A program made the translations under genes and the position numbers. Below, piece by piece: positions 37,640 through 49,403 of a DNA stretch of 64,000 nucleotides. Origin of the DNA: Chaetorhynchus papuensis. Taxonomy: Eukaryota > Chordata > Aves > Passeriformes > Rhipiduridae. The DNA lies in assembly GCA_013396525.1 (NCBI GenBank), contig VWYX01000124.1, positions 956,408 through 1,020,407 of the forward strand, in the 5' to 3' direction. Under the pieces are notes generated by a model. The model was given only the letters and a program-made list of their open reading frames with translations, searched no databases and was not told the DNA's origin. Within the stretch, counting starts at the first letter, position 1. Each line of letters opens with the position of its first letter.

Positions 37640-38135
37640 TTAGAAAGGCAACACAAGATGTTGACCTGCTGGAAGGAGTCCAGAAGAGGCTGCTAGTTAA
37701 TGAGAGGCCTGGAGCACCTCACCTATAAAGACAGGCTGAGAGAGCTGGGGCTTTTCAACCTGGAGAAGAAAAGGGTTCAGGGAGACCTTGGAGCACATTC
37801 CAATACCTGAATATGTCTTACAAGAAGGCTAGAGAGGGACTTTTCATGAGGGCATGTAGTGTCAGGACAAGAGGGAACAGAAAGTGAAAGAGAGCAGGTT
37901 CGGATTAGACATTGGGAAGAAATTCTTTACTGTGTGGGTGGTGAGACACTAAAACAAGTTTTCCAGAGAATCAGTGGATGTGCCATCTCTGGAGGTGTTC
38001 AAGGCCAGGTTGGATGGGGCTTGGAGCAATGTGGTCTAAGGGAAAGTGTCCCTGCCCATGGCAAGGGGATCAAACTAGATGATCTTTATAGAGTCCCTTC
38101 CAATGCAAAACTTTTTATGCTTCTATGATTCTAAG
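37640..38135 (+). repeat. CR1 retroposon, 3' fragment of about 0.5 kb
   Basis: The order of words matches avian CR1 3' ends. These include GACAGGCTGAGAGAGCTGGG, TTCAACCTGGAGAAGA, GATTAGACATTGGGAAGAAA, GGAGGTGTTCAAGGCCAGGT, TGGATGGGGCTT, CCCTGCCCATGGCA, CTAGATGATCTTTA and the terminal CTTCTATGATTCTA. It is 5'-truncated. The open frame at 37859-38128 belongs to this element and is not a host gene. It is decayed with small gaps. Confidence 0.93.
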
Positions 38136-39237
38136 TGGGAGATAAGGGCTGTATACTCAAAAGTTTCAGCAACAAAAGGGTTAGGAGGGGGCAGGTACAA
38201 TGACCCTGGCTTTACTGCACTCCTGAATGAATGTTAGCTAAAAAGTGTGTATTCTTCTCAAAAATTAAACCAACTGAGTAGCAGAACTGGGGCTGGCTGG
38301 TTACATTGTTCTTCATGAATTTTATGCAGAGCAAGGTATAAGTTCTGTAATGAATCCATGTGCAATTGCTTTCAACTCTTCTCCAAGCGGATGACAGTCC
38401 TGTGTATGTTCATCCACATTTGCAGCTCAGATGGATCACTGTGTTTGACATATCAAAGACTAAAAATGATCTAAAAAATAAACACATTGCAATAATTTTG
38501 AAGGCTGATCAGCCTTTTAATGTGGTGTCAGTTGACTGGTATTTTGTAAATTAGGCAGTGATTTGATTCTTTATCAATTTTTAGTGGTGTTTAACATCCC
38601 CTAACTCATGAAGAAGGCAGCACTGGTAGCCTGAAATGTAATGAAGCTTTTATCTACTTGAGAAAAAATGACAAGTTTTTTAAAAAATTTGGGATGACTT
38701 AAGTACTCATGAAAGAGATGCTAACACAGATACCCTGCCAGGGTGCCTTCTGAGCTTCCAGGCAGTGCTCTGACAAGTCCCCTCCATCTGCCAGCAGTAG
38801 TTTTAGTAAGGGGTGTCTGCTTGAGCAGCGAATCTTGTTGAAAAAGGGAGAATTCAAACCCGAAGAGGGGATACAGATAAGGAGCTCCCCTGGATTTGGG
38901 ACTTACTTGTTTCATGCCTCCATCAATGCTAAGTGCACTCACAATACACTTAACAGAGAACTGGCTTTGGTGGTTTCAGTAGAGAGGAACTCCTTAAGCC
39001 TCAGTTCTGAGGAATGAATATAGTTTTATTAATGTGATTCAGCCAATGTTACCGGTAATCAGAATCGAAACAGGTGTTTCATTGGGTTTGGGGTTTTTTT
39101 GAGGTTTTACACCATGCCACAGATTTTTAAAGGATTTTTTATTTTATTTTTGAGGGGTTCCAGATCCTAACACAAAAGCATAAGAGGCATCATACAGTAG
39201 ACACATCTACAGAAAAGAATTTTGCCTAGAAGACGTG
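38136..39237. other. Intergenic spacer between two opposed CR1 copies
   Basis: 1.1 kb without a supported gene. There is a T-rich stretch at about 39090-39150 just before the reverse CR1. Confidence 0.6.
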
Positions 39238-39720
39238 TCTGGATCATAGAAGAATAAGATATTCTCAGTAGAAAGGTATCTATAAGGATCACCAAGTCCA
39301 GATCCCAGCCCTGTAAATGACCACCCCAAAAGTCACCCATGTGCCTGAAAACATCATCCAAACACTTCTGGAACTCTATCAGGTTGGTGCTGTGACCACT
39401 TTTCCGGGAAGCTCTTCTAGAACCCAACCAGTCTGGGTACAGAATCTTTTCCTGATAGCCAACCTAAACCTCCTCTGACACAACTTCAGGCCATTCCCCC
39501 AGGACATGTCACTGGTCACCACAGAGAGATCAGTGTCTGCTCCTCCTCTTCCCTCACAAGGAAGATGGAGACTGCAATGAGGTCCCCCCTCAGTCTCATT
39601 TTCTTCAGCTGAACAGACCAACTGACCTCAGCCACGCCACGTATGGCTTCCCCTCTAGGCCCTTCACCATCCCTGCAGCTGTCCTTTGGATGCCATTACT
39701 AAACGTGATAAGATATTGTG
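39238..39720 (-). repeat. CR1 retroposon, 3' fragment, reverse orientation
   Basis: Read on the plus strand it shows the reverse-complement CR1 signature: GGATCATAGAAGAATA near the start, GATCACCAAGTCCAGATCCC, GTGCTGTGACCACTTTTCC, TTTTCCTGATAGCCAACC, TAAACCTCCTCTGACACAAC, GTCACTGGTCACCACAGAGA, TGCAATGAGGTCCCCCCTCA and GGCTTCCCCTCTAGGCCC. The 3' end faces the plus-strand CR1 at 37640-38135. It seems to be a different CR1 subfamily from that copy, judging by word content. Confidence 0.93.
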
Positions 39721-42700
39721 AAAACTTCTGCAGAAGACCTTTGCTCACAGAGATACTTAGTGCTTCAGTCCAGGCTACCCTTGCAATGATACTGTTTACT
39801 TCTGAGTGATTTTGTCAGAGACAAAAACAACTTCATGAAGAGCTTTCAGCACAATACATTAATAGTGAAATTGCTGTCAAGGTATTTTTCTTTCCAATCT
39901 TGTTTTCATGGAGGTAAAGAGTGTGTTTTGGATTAATTTAATTTACCATTAAATTTGTCCTTTAAATTACTTGACCATAAGAGAACAGTTCTGTGTGTGG
40001 CAGCCAGATATGTGGTAGTCTGGAAATAATTTGAGTTGCCTGAATTGATTATAATTTAAAAGAGAAAAGGTGGATTTGAGGTCTCTGGAGTGGACAAGCA
40101 AATAGAATATGGATTTGATTAGAAATAAAGTGCAGTCTACTCTGCACGTAAGTTATAGGTGATGACATGGTTGATTATCCTCCAGGAAAATTAACACCAG
40201 CCATCACCAACTGAGTAAGGTTTTCTAAAAAAGAAAGTTGATAATCCTCCTTTTTTTTTTGCAATATTTTCCAAGAAATAGGGATTTTAAACTCTTTACG
40301 CTTGTGCCATCAAAATGGCTTCATGGTCTGTCTTTCAGCCTTTGAGCTCTACCTTAAGACAGAAAATTTTGTCTTGTGTGGGTTCTTACCGTATCAAGTC
40401 ATCTGAAGAAGTCAACGTCACCAAAACAGGTTTGATGAACCAAAAGCCTCCCAGGTATTTTAATGGAGACACAGGTGCATTTAGGACATGATACAAAAAT
40501 TCTGGCCTCTCTTACACCTGTGTGAATCCAGAGTAATTGGATGAGACGTATCAGGGATGAGGAAGCAACACCATACAGGTAAAGACTCTTCTGGATTGCA
40601 ATGCTGGGACAATGGCTTGCTCATTTTGTGTACAACTCCTAAAAGTAATAGCTAATAGTTTCAGATACACTTTCTCTTTAAAATGGTGAAATAATTACCT
40701 GTGGTTAGTGAATATTAGGAACTATATGAGCAGCAAATAATTTACTACTGGCATTATCTAATAATTATCTCTAGATGAAATTGCAAGACTGCAGTGTTTT
40801 TAGAGCCCATTTGTGACCCATAAAATATGGGTTAAAATCTCACATTCCACCACTTGCTTTTGCAATTATTACTGCAAATGGTGGGAAAGTACAAAGCAAT
40901 CACCAGTAGAAGAGACCTTTTAACTACCATCATTTCTAAAACTATTAAAAAAGATAGAACTTACCCAAAAACTTAATAGCTGATCTCATTATATTCATCA
41001 GTGGGACAACATAAATGTAAGTTGTAGTATTAGCTTAAATAACTTTCCAAATTAATCTTCTTCTAAGTGATAATATATTTTTTCTGTCATAAGATACAAT
41101 TAGACAGTCTAAGCCTACATTCAGAATGGAAATTAAGACAGTAAAGCAAGGTCCAAAACAGAATAAGACTGTCTTCTAGAAACCTATCAGGCCACTAATG
41201 GGGAAAATTAGAGTGTTTCAGCCATGTCATAAAATAAGTTTTTCTCATAATAAATGTACATGAGAGATGACAATATTTTGTTCTATTAATTTTTGTAACA
41301 GTAAGAAAGTTTCCCACATGAAAAATATGGACAAAGCCCCTGAAGAAACAGTTTTAATATAGAGTTTGTCAAATTCATGATAGAGACAATGTGTTCTACC
41401 CAGTCATTGTCAGTAACATTGGAGTCCTAAATTTTTGTAATGAAAATAAAACCTACAGCCAGGGAATATTATGCAAGGGACACCTTATCACCAGCAGTGC
41501 CTCCTACAAGGGATATTCATGCTCTTGGAAAGATCACACAATGTAAAATCCAGAGAATGTAGCTTGGGACTCAAGATACAATCAAGACAAAATTTAGGAT
41601 CTCAGTTCTTGTGCCCTAGTTCTGAGGCTAGTTTTCATTTTATTAGATCAGATTCCACAAGCTACATCTCAGATCCAAAGACAACTTTAAATACAAAATA
41701 GGCTGCAGGCAAAGCATGAGAGAGATGTCTGAACGTTGAAGAGGATGTGTAAATATACAAGTGAAAGGCTTTAACCTAAGAGGCATGTTGACTTCAACCT
41801 TATAAACTCTGATGACTGGAAGCAAAAAGCTATTTCCAAACTATCTGTGTAAAAAACCAAACCAAATCCAGCTGAAACCAAAACAAATCCCTGCGCTCCT
41901 GCCCCCAGCAGAGTGAGAATAAATGAGCTGATTTAGGGCAGATGTCTGCCCCTTCATGGAATCTGTGTTCCTCTCCCCTCGCCATGCTGCATCCCTATCA
42001 CTGAGTGGCACTGTGTTAAAGGAGATCCAAAGGCACACCACAAGTAAACGCTTGCAAAACCCCATAATCCAAAACAGCCACGTGCCAATGTCGACTTTCC
42101 CCGACCTCACGGAAAAATACTGACCTATTGATGTAATATGGGAAACTTTCCCATGGAGTTTCCACCTCTTGACATGAAAAGTAGCTAGAAGTAACTGGCT
42201 ATGAAGCACAGTGACTTTGCAAATGGATTCATGCTTCTTTCTTTTCTAAGAACTTTGCTAGTACTTAGTGTGAGTTTTAATACACAGACCTGTGTTTTGA
42301 AATAGTATTCAGATCAACCCCTTGGTTTCTACATTCCTACTGTAGCTGATCTCTCACAGGAAATTCTGGAAGAGGTGTTACTGGGAGGTACTGAAACAGT
42401 AGAAACATTGAAATTACTTCTTGGAAGTAACTGTAACTCATACTGACCTCCCTGGGAGTGTGTTCTGTGATAAAATCCCGAGTTACTTGGGTAGAATGAG
42501 CCAGGCAGACTCAGCAGGGACCTACATAATCTGTGTAGCAGTGGCTTCTACAAAAGAGTCTTGTGCCAACCCTTGGGAGAAACCATCTCCTCCAGACTCT
42601 GAAGAAAACATGTCTTTGGCACACAGCCACTGCTTCGCTGGTGAAGTGTTCAGGGATATGTACTAGCCAAGTTGCACACTATGAATTTGGATTTTTTTTT

Positions 42701-45700
42701 TTTTTTTCTGGAGAGGCACCTGACCCTATCTATTAACAAAAGAGCCCAATTCTAATTGAGGCATCTGTGAATTTTCCACAATTTCTCATTTGATCATTAT
42801 TGCTACATGCTTTCTTGAACCTCTTTGGTTTGAGCCATAGCTCAAAGGAAAAGCACTTTTGTTATAAAGCTCAGGGTAAGCAAGTTTGACAGAGTAACAC
42901 CCATCTGCAGCACTAAATACCTCAAACAGTGGATACAGCATCTTCAACAAGGAATCTTGCTAGGCAAAAAGGAAGAGGGAAGCAGAAAGGAGAAGGAAGG
43001 AATTGGGATCCCACAGTTTTTTCTGAACCATTGATGTATCATGAGCAGGAATCTCAGGCATGTCACCTGCAGCATCACCCAAGATTTACAAAGAACCATG
43101 CTGGGGTAGACCAGGCCAAAACACATTACGATAGACGGTGTCTCTAGTGTTACCAATTACTCCACTACTCTTAAAAAACATAAGAGGATTGATAGTACCT
43201 AATTTAACTCCAACCAAAGAGAGTGAGATGAGGTCAGGTATCTCTTGTCACTGTTGTGATGATTGCAATGAAAACACAATTTCACTGTCTATTCACCATA
43301 GTCCTTGACTGCTGATCCTCAAAAGAAAATTCCTGGTGCCTCATGCTTTAAAAATTACTTCCTAGTGGCAATTTGCTAGCATTTTTGAATTTTCCTATCC
43401 ATAGGTTGAGTAAGATAGGAAAAACTCCCAATTAAGCTTTGTGAATAAAATATAAACATTTAAAAGCAACACAGCTCAAGCACTGCTGAAACCTGAAACA
43501 GTGCAACCCAAGAGAAAACTGATGTTCTCTCTTTGCAAGTGAAAGTGCCACTTGACTAAACATGTTTCCATGGAGGAGAGAGGGAGGGAGGATGTGACCC
43601 TGACATGGATAACAGGGGCTTAATAGTCCACCACTCTTCCGCCCTCATCTCCTGCAATGCTTTTTTGTCTTTCCCTGTCCAATCTGGCTCTCACAGGAAG
43701 AATTCATTCTAGGATCTCCCTAACAGTTTCAACAACTCCTGCAGCTATCAGGCACAAATTCCCACAGATGCTGTTTGTCTCCACACTCACTTTGGGGAAG
43801 GGAAATGGGGAAAATCCTTTCTCCCAAAATGACACCGTCTTGTCCATCCAACTGAGAGGATATTGGAAGGCTGCATCATCCATTCCACCTCTCTCACAGA
43901 AAGGCATCCCCCAGAGACTCCAAGTGCTACAGCTTGAGATGGGAGATAGACAATACTGTCTGGAAACCTGCATCCATAGATACGTTTCTTTTGCTCTTTT
44001 TTCTTCTTCTTTTTCTTTTTTTGGTAGGGAGGGTTTGGGGTGAGCGTTTTTTCCTATTTACATTTAAATTTTACACTGGAGTTTTGGTATGGGCTGAGAA
44101 TACAAAGCTGGCAATACTAAGGTAGTCTTGCAAATACTTTGGGGCAAAAAAAAAGTCTGGAAATACTAAAATACCTAGTTAATTTCTAAAATTCTTCACT
44201 TATTACAATATTGTTGCTGCTTTTCAAACAGCTAGAACTCTCAGCCTTTCAGATCAACAAACGTAATTATTTTCTTTGGAAATACTAAAATTCATCTGGT
44301 GTCCCAAGGATATGATGTGCTCTATAATAATTTGTGTATGTACACATTGTCAGAAGTGTATGCATTCGTATCTGCACTCCTCATGATAATAGTTACAAAT
44401 ATGTTACCCTATTTTAATGCTAATTGATGAGTAGCTACATTTTTACAAGTGTTGTAGAATGAAGTGGTTCCAGAAATCAGCAGGAGTTCTATTCCTCCCC
44501 CAGAGGAGTGAAAGGCTGCAATGCAAGTACTGACACTACAGGCAGTTCACACAGGAACTGAGCCTGAAGATGTCAATTCTTAACAAATGAGATATCAGCT
44601 ACTCTGCTGGTGGAAAATCTAGCTGGTTTTGGAGCTAACAGAACACCAATTGACAACTTCTTTGAGAAACGAATCTCTACTATAAGGTATCTTGAGACCG
44701 TTTTGTCTTTCCTGAACATGGCCATCTTTCCCATCCAGAACCCTGAATGGCACTTTGGTTTGTCTTCCTTTTAGAGCCAGTAGCACATCCTTTGACACAG
44801 GACAAAAAAAAAAAACATTAGCAATGCTGAAGGGCTCACTCCTTCCATATTCCCCTAAGACCCCGTCCTTTATTCTAGTTCAATTCCCAGATGAACTTCT
44901 CACAGAGCAGGGTTACTAATTTGCTGAATGGTAGCATCAAGGAATAGTAGTTCCTGGCGGAGTTCTAGGCTGGAGTTCTGCCTCCTACTTCAGTTTCTCC
45001 TTTATCTGTAGCATTAAATGTGCTTGCTTGATAACAGTATTTCCACATCGCGTATTTGCATGAACACCACAGCACTGACTGTATTTTCCTGTGGCCACAC
45101 CTCAGCAGAAAGCAGCTGATGCTTCAGACCAGGGAGTCCTTGTGAGCAGAAAGGATATTCATGGTACTGAAAGAAATAGTTTATCTGGGGGATAAGGGAC
45201 AGCCTTGACCGCAGATGTCTGTCTGAAACACTTTGACACACTGTCTAGAAAGAGAAATTTTCTTCCCTTTTATTTCTGACATTTCTGTGAATCCCTTTAC
45301 TTCACACGTTGTTCTCGCCTTCCAACAGTTGACCTTTTCTCTTCCCGTTCACCTCCCTATTCAACAAGTCTCTCTCCCTCCCTTTTGCCATCAAGGGATG
45401 TACTGCCACTTGGCAAACTGCTTGACATCAAAGCTGTGCGTGTGACTTAGGGATGTCTGATTTCTGGCTCCATTAGGTCAGCACAGACTCGTTCAATATT
45501 CTTCAGATACCAAGCTGGCTCACTCTTCTGCATAGAGCTGGCAAAGAAATGTTCCCTCCCTCTCCTCTTCATTTTATGTGCACATTAAAAGTATCCATGA
45601 CCAAATCAAAAATTGTGCAGCTGTTTCAATAGCTGCAAAACTGCTTAGAACAGAGAGCCCAGAGTATAGAGAAAGAGACCTTTGTGAATTGAACACTCTC

Positions 45701-48700
45701 TGAACTAACTTGTTTGTGAAAACCCATGTATAATTAAAGCCTCTCTTGTTAGAGAATGGAGCCATACTTAAATACACACAATGTATATCTTTATTTCCAG
45801 CTCAAATTTTTTTATGGGACATTTTCCAGCAATGCGTATTATGTGGCTTTGGCAACTGCAGTGCATCATCATCATCATCATTCAAACAGTGGAGCTCCCT
45901 GCTTCATTATGAGCATCTTTCCCCTAAAATACTTTTTGATGGACTGCAGTAAAGGCAGTCTAGACCTGAACTGCATAATAAATGGATGCTATGATTCCTC
46001 TAATGGCAAGGTCCTTTCTCCCACTGCAAATGGAGATGTAATTCAGATGCACACTATCTCACCCTTTGCATGCTGAGAGACAAAATAAACAGCAGCATTC
46101 ATTTGTCTGTTTCCATTTCCCTTACCAAAAAGTCAACTTCCAAAGAAAATGTTTACCAAAACATTTCCCTGAACAATCTGAATAATATTTTAATGGACCA
46201 CTTACTTAGTTAGTATCTAATTAAATTTTGCATCATGAAGAGCACAGTCAAGTCACTGTGGTATTGTGAATAAGGTTTCAATAAAAAATACAGAATAAAA
46301 GAAATCTGCAAAATAACCACCATTAAACTAATGAGTAAAAATTCAGCAGCTATAATAAAATCCACCAGAGAACAAATAAACTGCAAACAACCGTATTACC
46401 AAACAATATTAGTCAGGTTTCATCTTGTTCCCTCATGCATCCCAGCACAGAATAGGAAAAAAGAAATACTCAGAGGAGAATATTTTTATGGAAGGGCCAA
46501 ACACACATACACAGGGAGATGCAGTAAACACTAGCAGCTGCATGGCTTAAGGTACAAAATAGTATAACATCTCTTAATTAAAAAATGAATTAATTGTTGT
46601 GAGTATATTTCTCTTGACAGAGCATGTTTTGTCTTCTGCAGAATGCAATTGTTAGCACATTCAAAAAATAAACTCAGTTATTTTGACAGTTATACCTGTA
46701 AATGCAAGGGCATATTAAGGAAGCAAGCAATCAGTCTTCCTCTTTCACTTGAACTTGGGCTTATTACACCCCACCTGGATCCTATAAATATTTTCCTAAA
46801 GGTTGCTCAGTTTCTGCACCTCTCCACAACCCAATTCAGCAACAGAAATCCATAATACAAAGCTTGAGCTGCTCCACTGAAATTGATCCTCACGTGCCTA
46901 AGTGCTTTGCTGTGAAGGGGACTGCTGTAAGACCATTGCCCTGTCACTCCATGTAGAGTGATTTCCCTGCTGTGCAGTATAACTCTGTAAATGTAATCTG
47001 TTCAGTACTCCAAATAAATACCTCCACTGGAACATTCACCTAGGGCTTATTTGTGACGTGTGCGAATGTTATTTATTAGAAAATTTAAACGGTATTGCAG
47101 CCAATTAGAAAGCACTTTTTATTACTTGCAGCCTTTGCTGCTGCCAGTGCCCCACGTCCTCCCCCTTGACACCACCATTATATACCGGCTCACTTAAAAG
47201 GCACAGCCAGCGAGTGTGCCCAGCTCTGCAAAGAAATTCTGTCACCTGAGCCCCTGGTGCTGGTAGGCTGATTTCAGCTGTGCTGCCGGTGCTTAAAATC
47301 AACCAGGCATGTGGGTACTGCACAAGTAGTTGCAGGACCCAAATTTCTACAGATTCATAAATTAGGAGTTCAACCAGCACAAGAGAGGAGTTCCCGCCTC
47401 TGAACTTCCAAATACAGAACATATTTCTGAAAGAGCAATGTCCTGTACTCCATGCTCCCAGTTTTTGGGATGCTTTCCAGTCCACTTCCTCTTGGCCCAT
47501 GTTTGGGTAAAATCCAAACTACAGATATCATAAACCTCTCCGTGTATATCGGTTTTCTGCAGGTAAAGCAGCACTTCCTGAAGAATTTCCCTTTTATTGC
47601 TGTTTGCCCCAGCTTTCTTTAAATGTCTGCTCATTGAAGAGGTAGGGGAGGCTGCCAGTTTGTAAATGCACTGTTGCATAGTCCCATAAACAACTGCAGA
47701 TCAATTTAAATACACAGAACGTATATTTTCTTCTGCATAGTCATCCTTAGCTGTATAAACAACAAGTGGATTTACATGGTCGATTTCTGAGAAGACTTTT
47801 CAAAATCAAGTCATTTGGATAAGTGTTTGACCTGAAGAAGATTATTTTCATTCCATCTTCATGCATATTTATAGTCTCCTCTGAAAGGTATTGTGATAGC
47901 AAAATGCAGACGGCTTTGACTCCAGCTATCAGCCCACAAAATCAAAAGTAATTATGTGGTAAAATTGTGTATATTTGTATCCCAGACTCTACCTGCAGAA
48001 GCTGTAGAAACAAGATATTAAAAACAGTCTGCTTAACACAGACACTTAACTTTGCCTGAAACCACGGTATGAGTGGCTTAATCCTACAGCCATGGTGGCT
48101 TCATTTCTCAGTAGTGTCAGTAGGAGGGTGGGTGGAGATGCTTTCAAAGGATCCCAAAGGAAAGAACCTTAAATTTATCTAAATTTGGACATAATCTCCT
48201 GCTTTTTGAGACCTTGCAATACACCCACTGCTTTTCACTGAGGAGACACTGCACTTAACTGCTCCAGCAGACTGGGAACTGGTACCTTACTTAAGGGAAC
48301 TGCATTCTCTGCACCTCACAATTAAGCCAAGGCTAGGAGATTTCTGCCTCAGGATCTGAGTTAGGTTCTGAACAGTTTGCTCCTGTTTGTTTTTGAAGTC
48401 TCTGTGCCTGGAACTGACCAATGAGTCAAATTTAGTTTACAGAGGTAGAAAGTAGGAAAAGGATTGCTGTGGATACACTCAAACCAATCGACCACATCTG
48501 TTTGTTTGCAAGTCTAAACATGTACATTAATTGTTGTTCATTAACAATTCTGTTTGATAATACAGAACAGAATATGCTGCATATAAGAGGAAGACATTCT
48601 AACTAAAAATATTTTTATTGGTGAAAAACTTTACAGAAAAAGGAAAATAAGCATAGCTGAAAGCATATATATGCCATAAAATACATAGAAATATATATAT

Positions 48701-49309
48701 ATAGGTACTCATATTTATATAAGAGAAAAGAATGGATGAATGCATATCATTCTTAAATTCTGAATTTATACTGCCTTTCGTTATTTTGTGTGTGTTTTCT
48801 TTACTTGTTTTTTAAGGATATTTATTTAAATTTAGCTGAGATCTTTCCAACTGAATTTCCTGATTTCATTTTCCATGAAACATACAGTACTAATTTAAAT
48901 CACAATGGTGTTATTTTTGTTATAATATGTCTGCACACCTCTGAAACCACTCCCCAGCAGTGCTGAGCAATTGGCAGAGGCAATGTTATAAACCTTTTAA
49001 TATTATTTATTCATTAATTATTTGTCAGATGTGTAGGTCTCATTCTTCAAGCATTCTGACCTGTTACCTTGCAGTGAACAAGGGTGAGGAAAGAGAGGAG
49101 AGCTGGTAAACTCAGGTAGGATATATCATCAGAAAAGATGTTCCTCCTTTGCTCAGGAACCTGACATTTAGGACCTGCCAGGGTATAAGAACTCTGGGCT
49201 CAACTCACTCTTCTGTGTGGCAATATTTGACTGTCAGTCTCCCATTGCCCCAGGGTCTGTCTTGCCAATGCAATCGTACCAGGTTCTTAATTTCTCTTTA
49301 GCTGCTTTT
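39721..49309. other. Intergenic, no gene seen
   Basis: 9.6 kb with no supported gene. It holds a poly-T run at 42692-42707, a purine-rich stretch at about 42960-43000, a short (CAT)6 at 45864-45881, and an (AT)n at 48690-48703. Open frames up to 131 codons (for example 47105-47500 minus) have no domain. Confidence 0.55.
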
Positions 49310-49403
49310 TCCTTCTGTATAATTATTAAATATTAATGGGAGAAGGAGCTGGTGTCCAGATCCCTCACACTCTGGACGCATGCCCTAATCGATAGGTTAC
49401 CAC
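49310..49403 (-). repeat. Possible ancient tRNA-derived SINE remnant
   Basis: On the minus strand, GTGGTAACCTATCGATTAGG, then GCATGCGTCCAGAGTGTGAG, then GGATCTGGACACC resembles a decayed tRNA head (A box around TRGC..GGTTAGGGCA, B box around GACCTGGGTTC). It is followed by TCTCCCATTAATATTTAAT, as in older amniote SINEs. The match is loose and the family is uncertain. Confidence 0.35.

Noticed and set aside
37859..38128. 89-codon plus-strand frame
   Set aside because: Lies wholly within the CR1 3' region, which is non-coding or decayed.
39167..39621. Two minus-strand frames of 86 and 80 codons
   Set aside because: Both are read through the reverse-oriented CR1 fragment.
47105..47500. 131-codon minus-strand frame
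   Set aside because: No recognisable domain, no splice or promoter support; a chance frame in a GC-richer patch is simpler.
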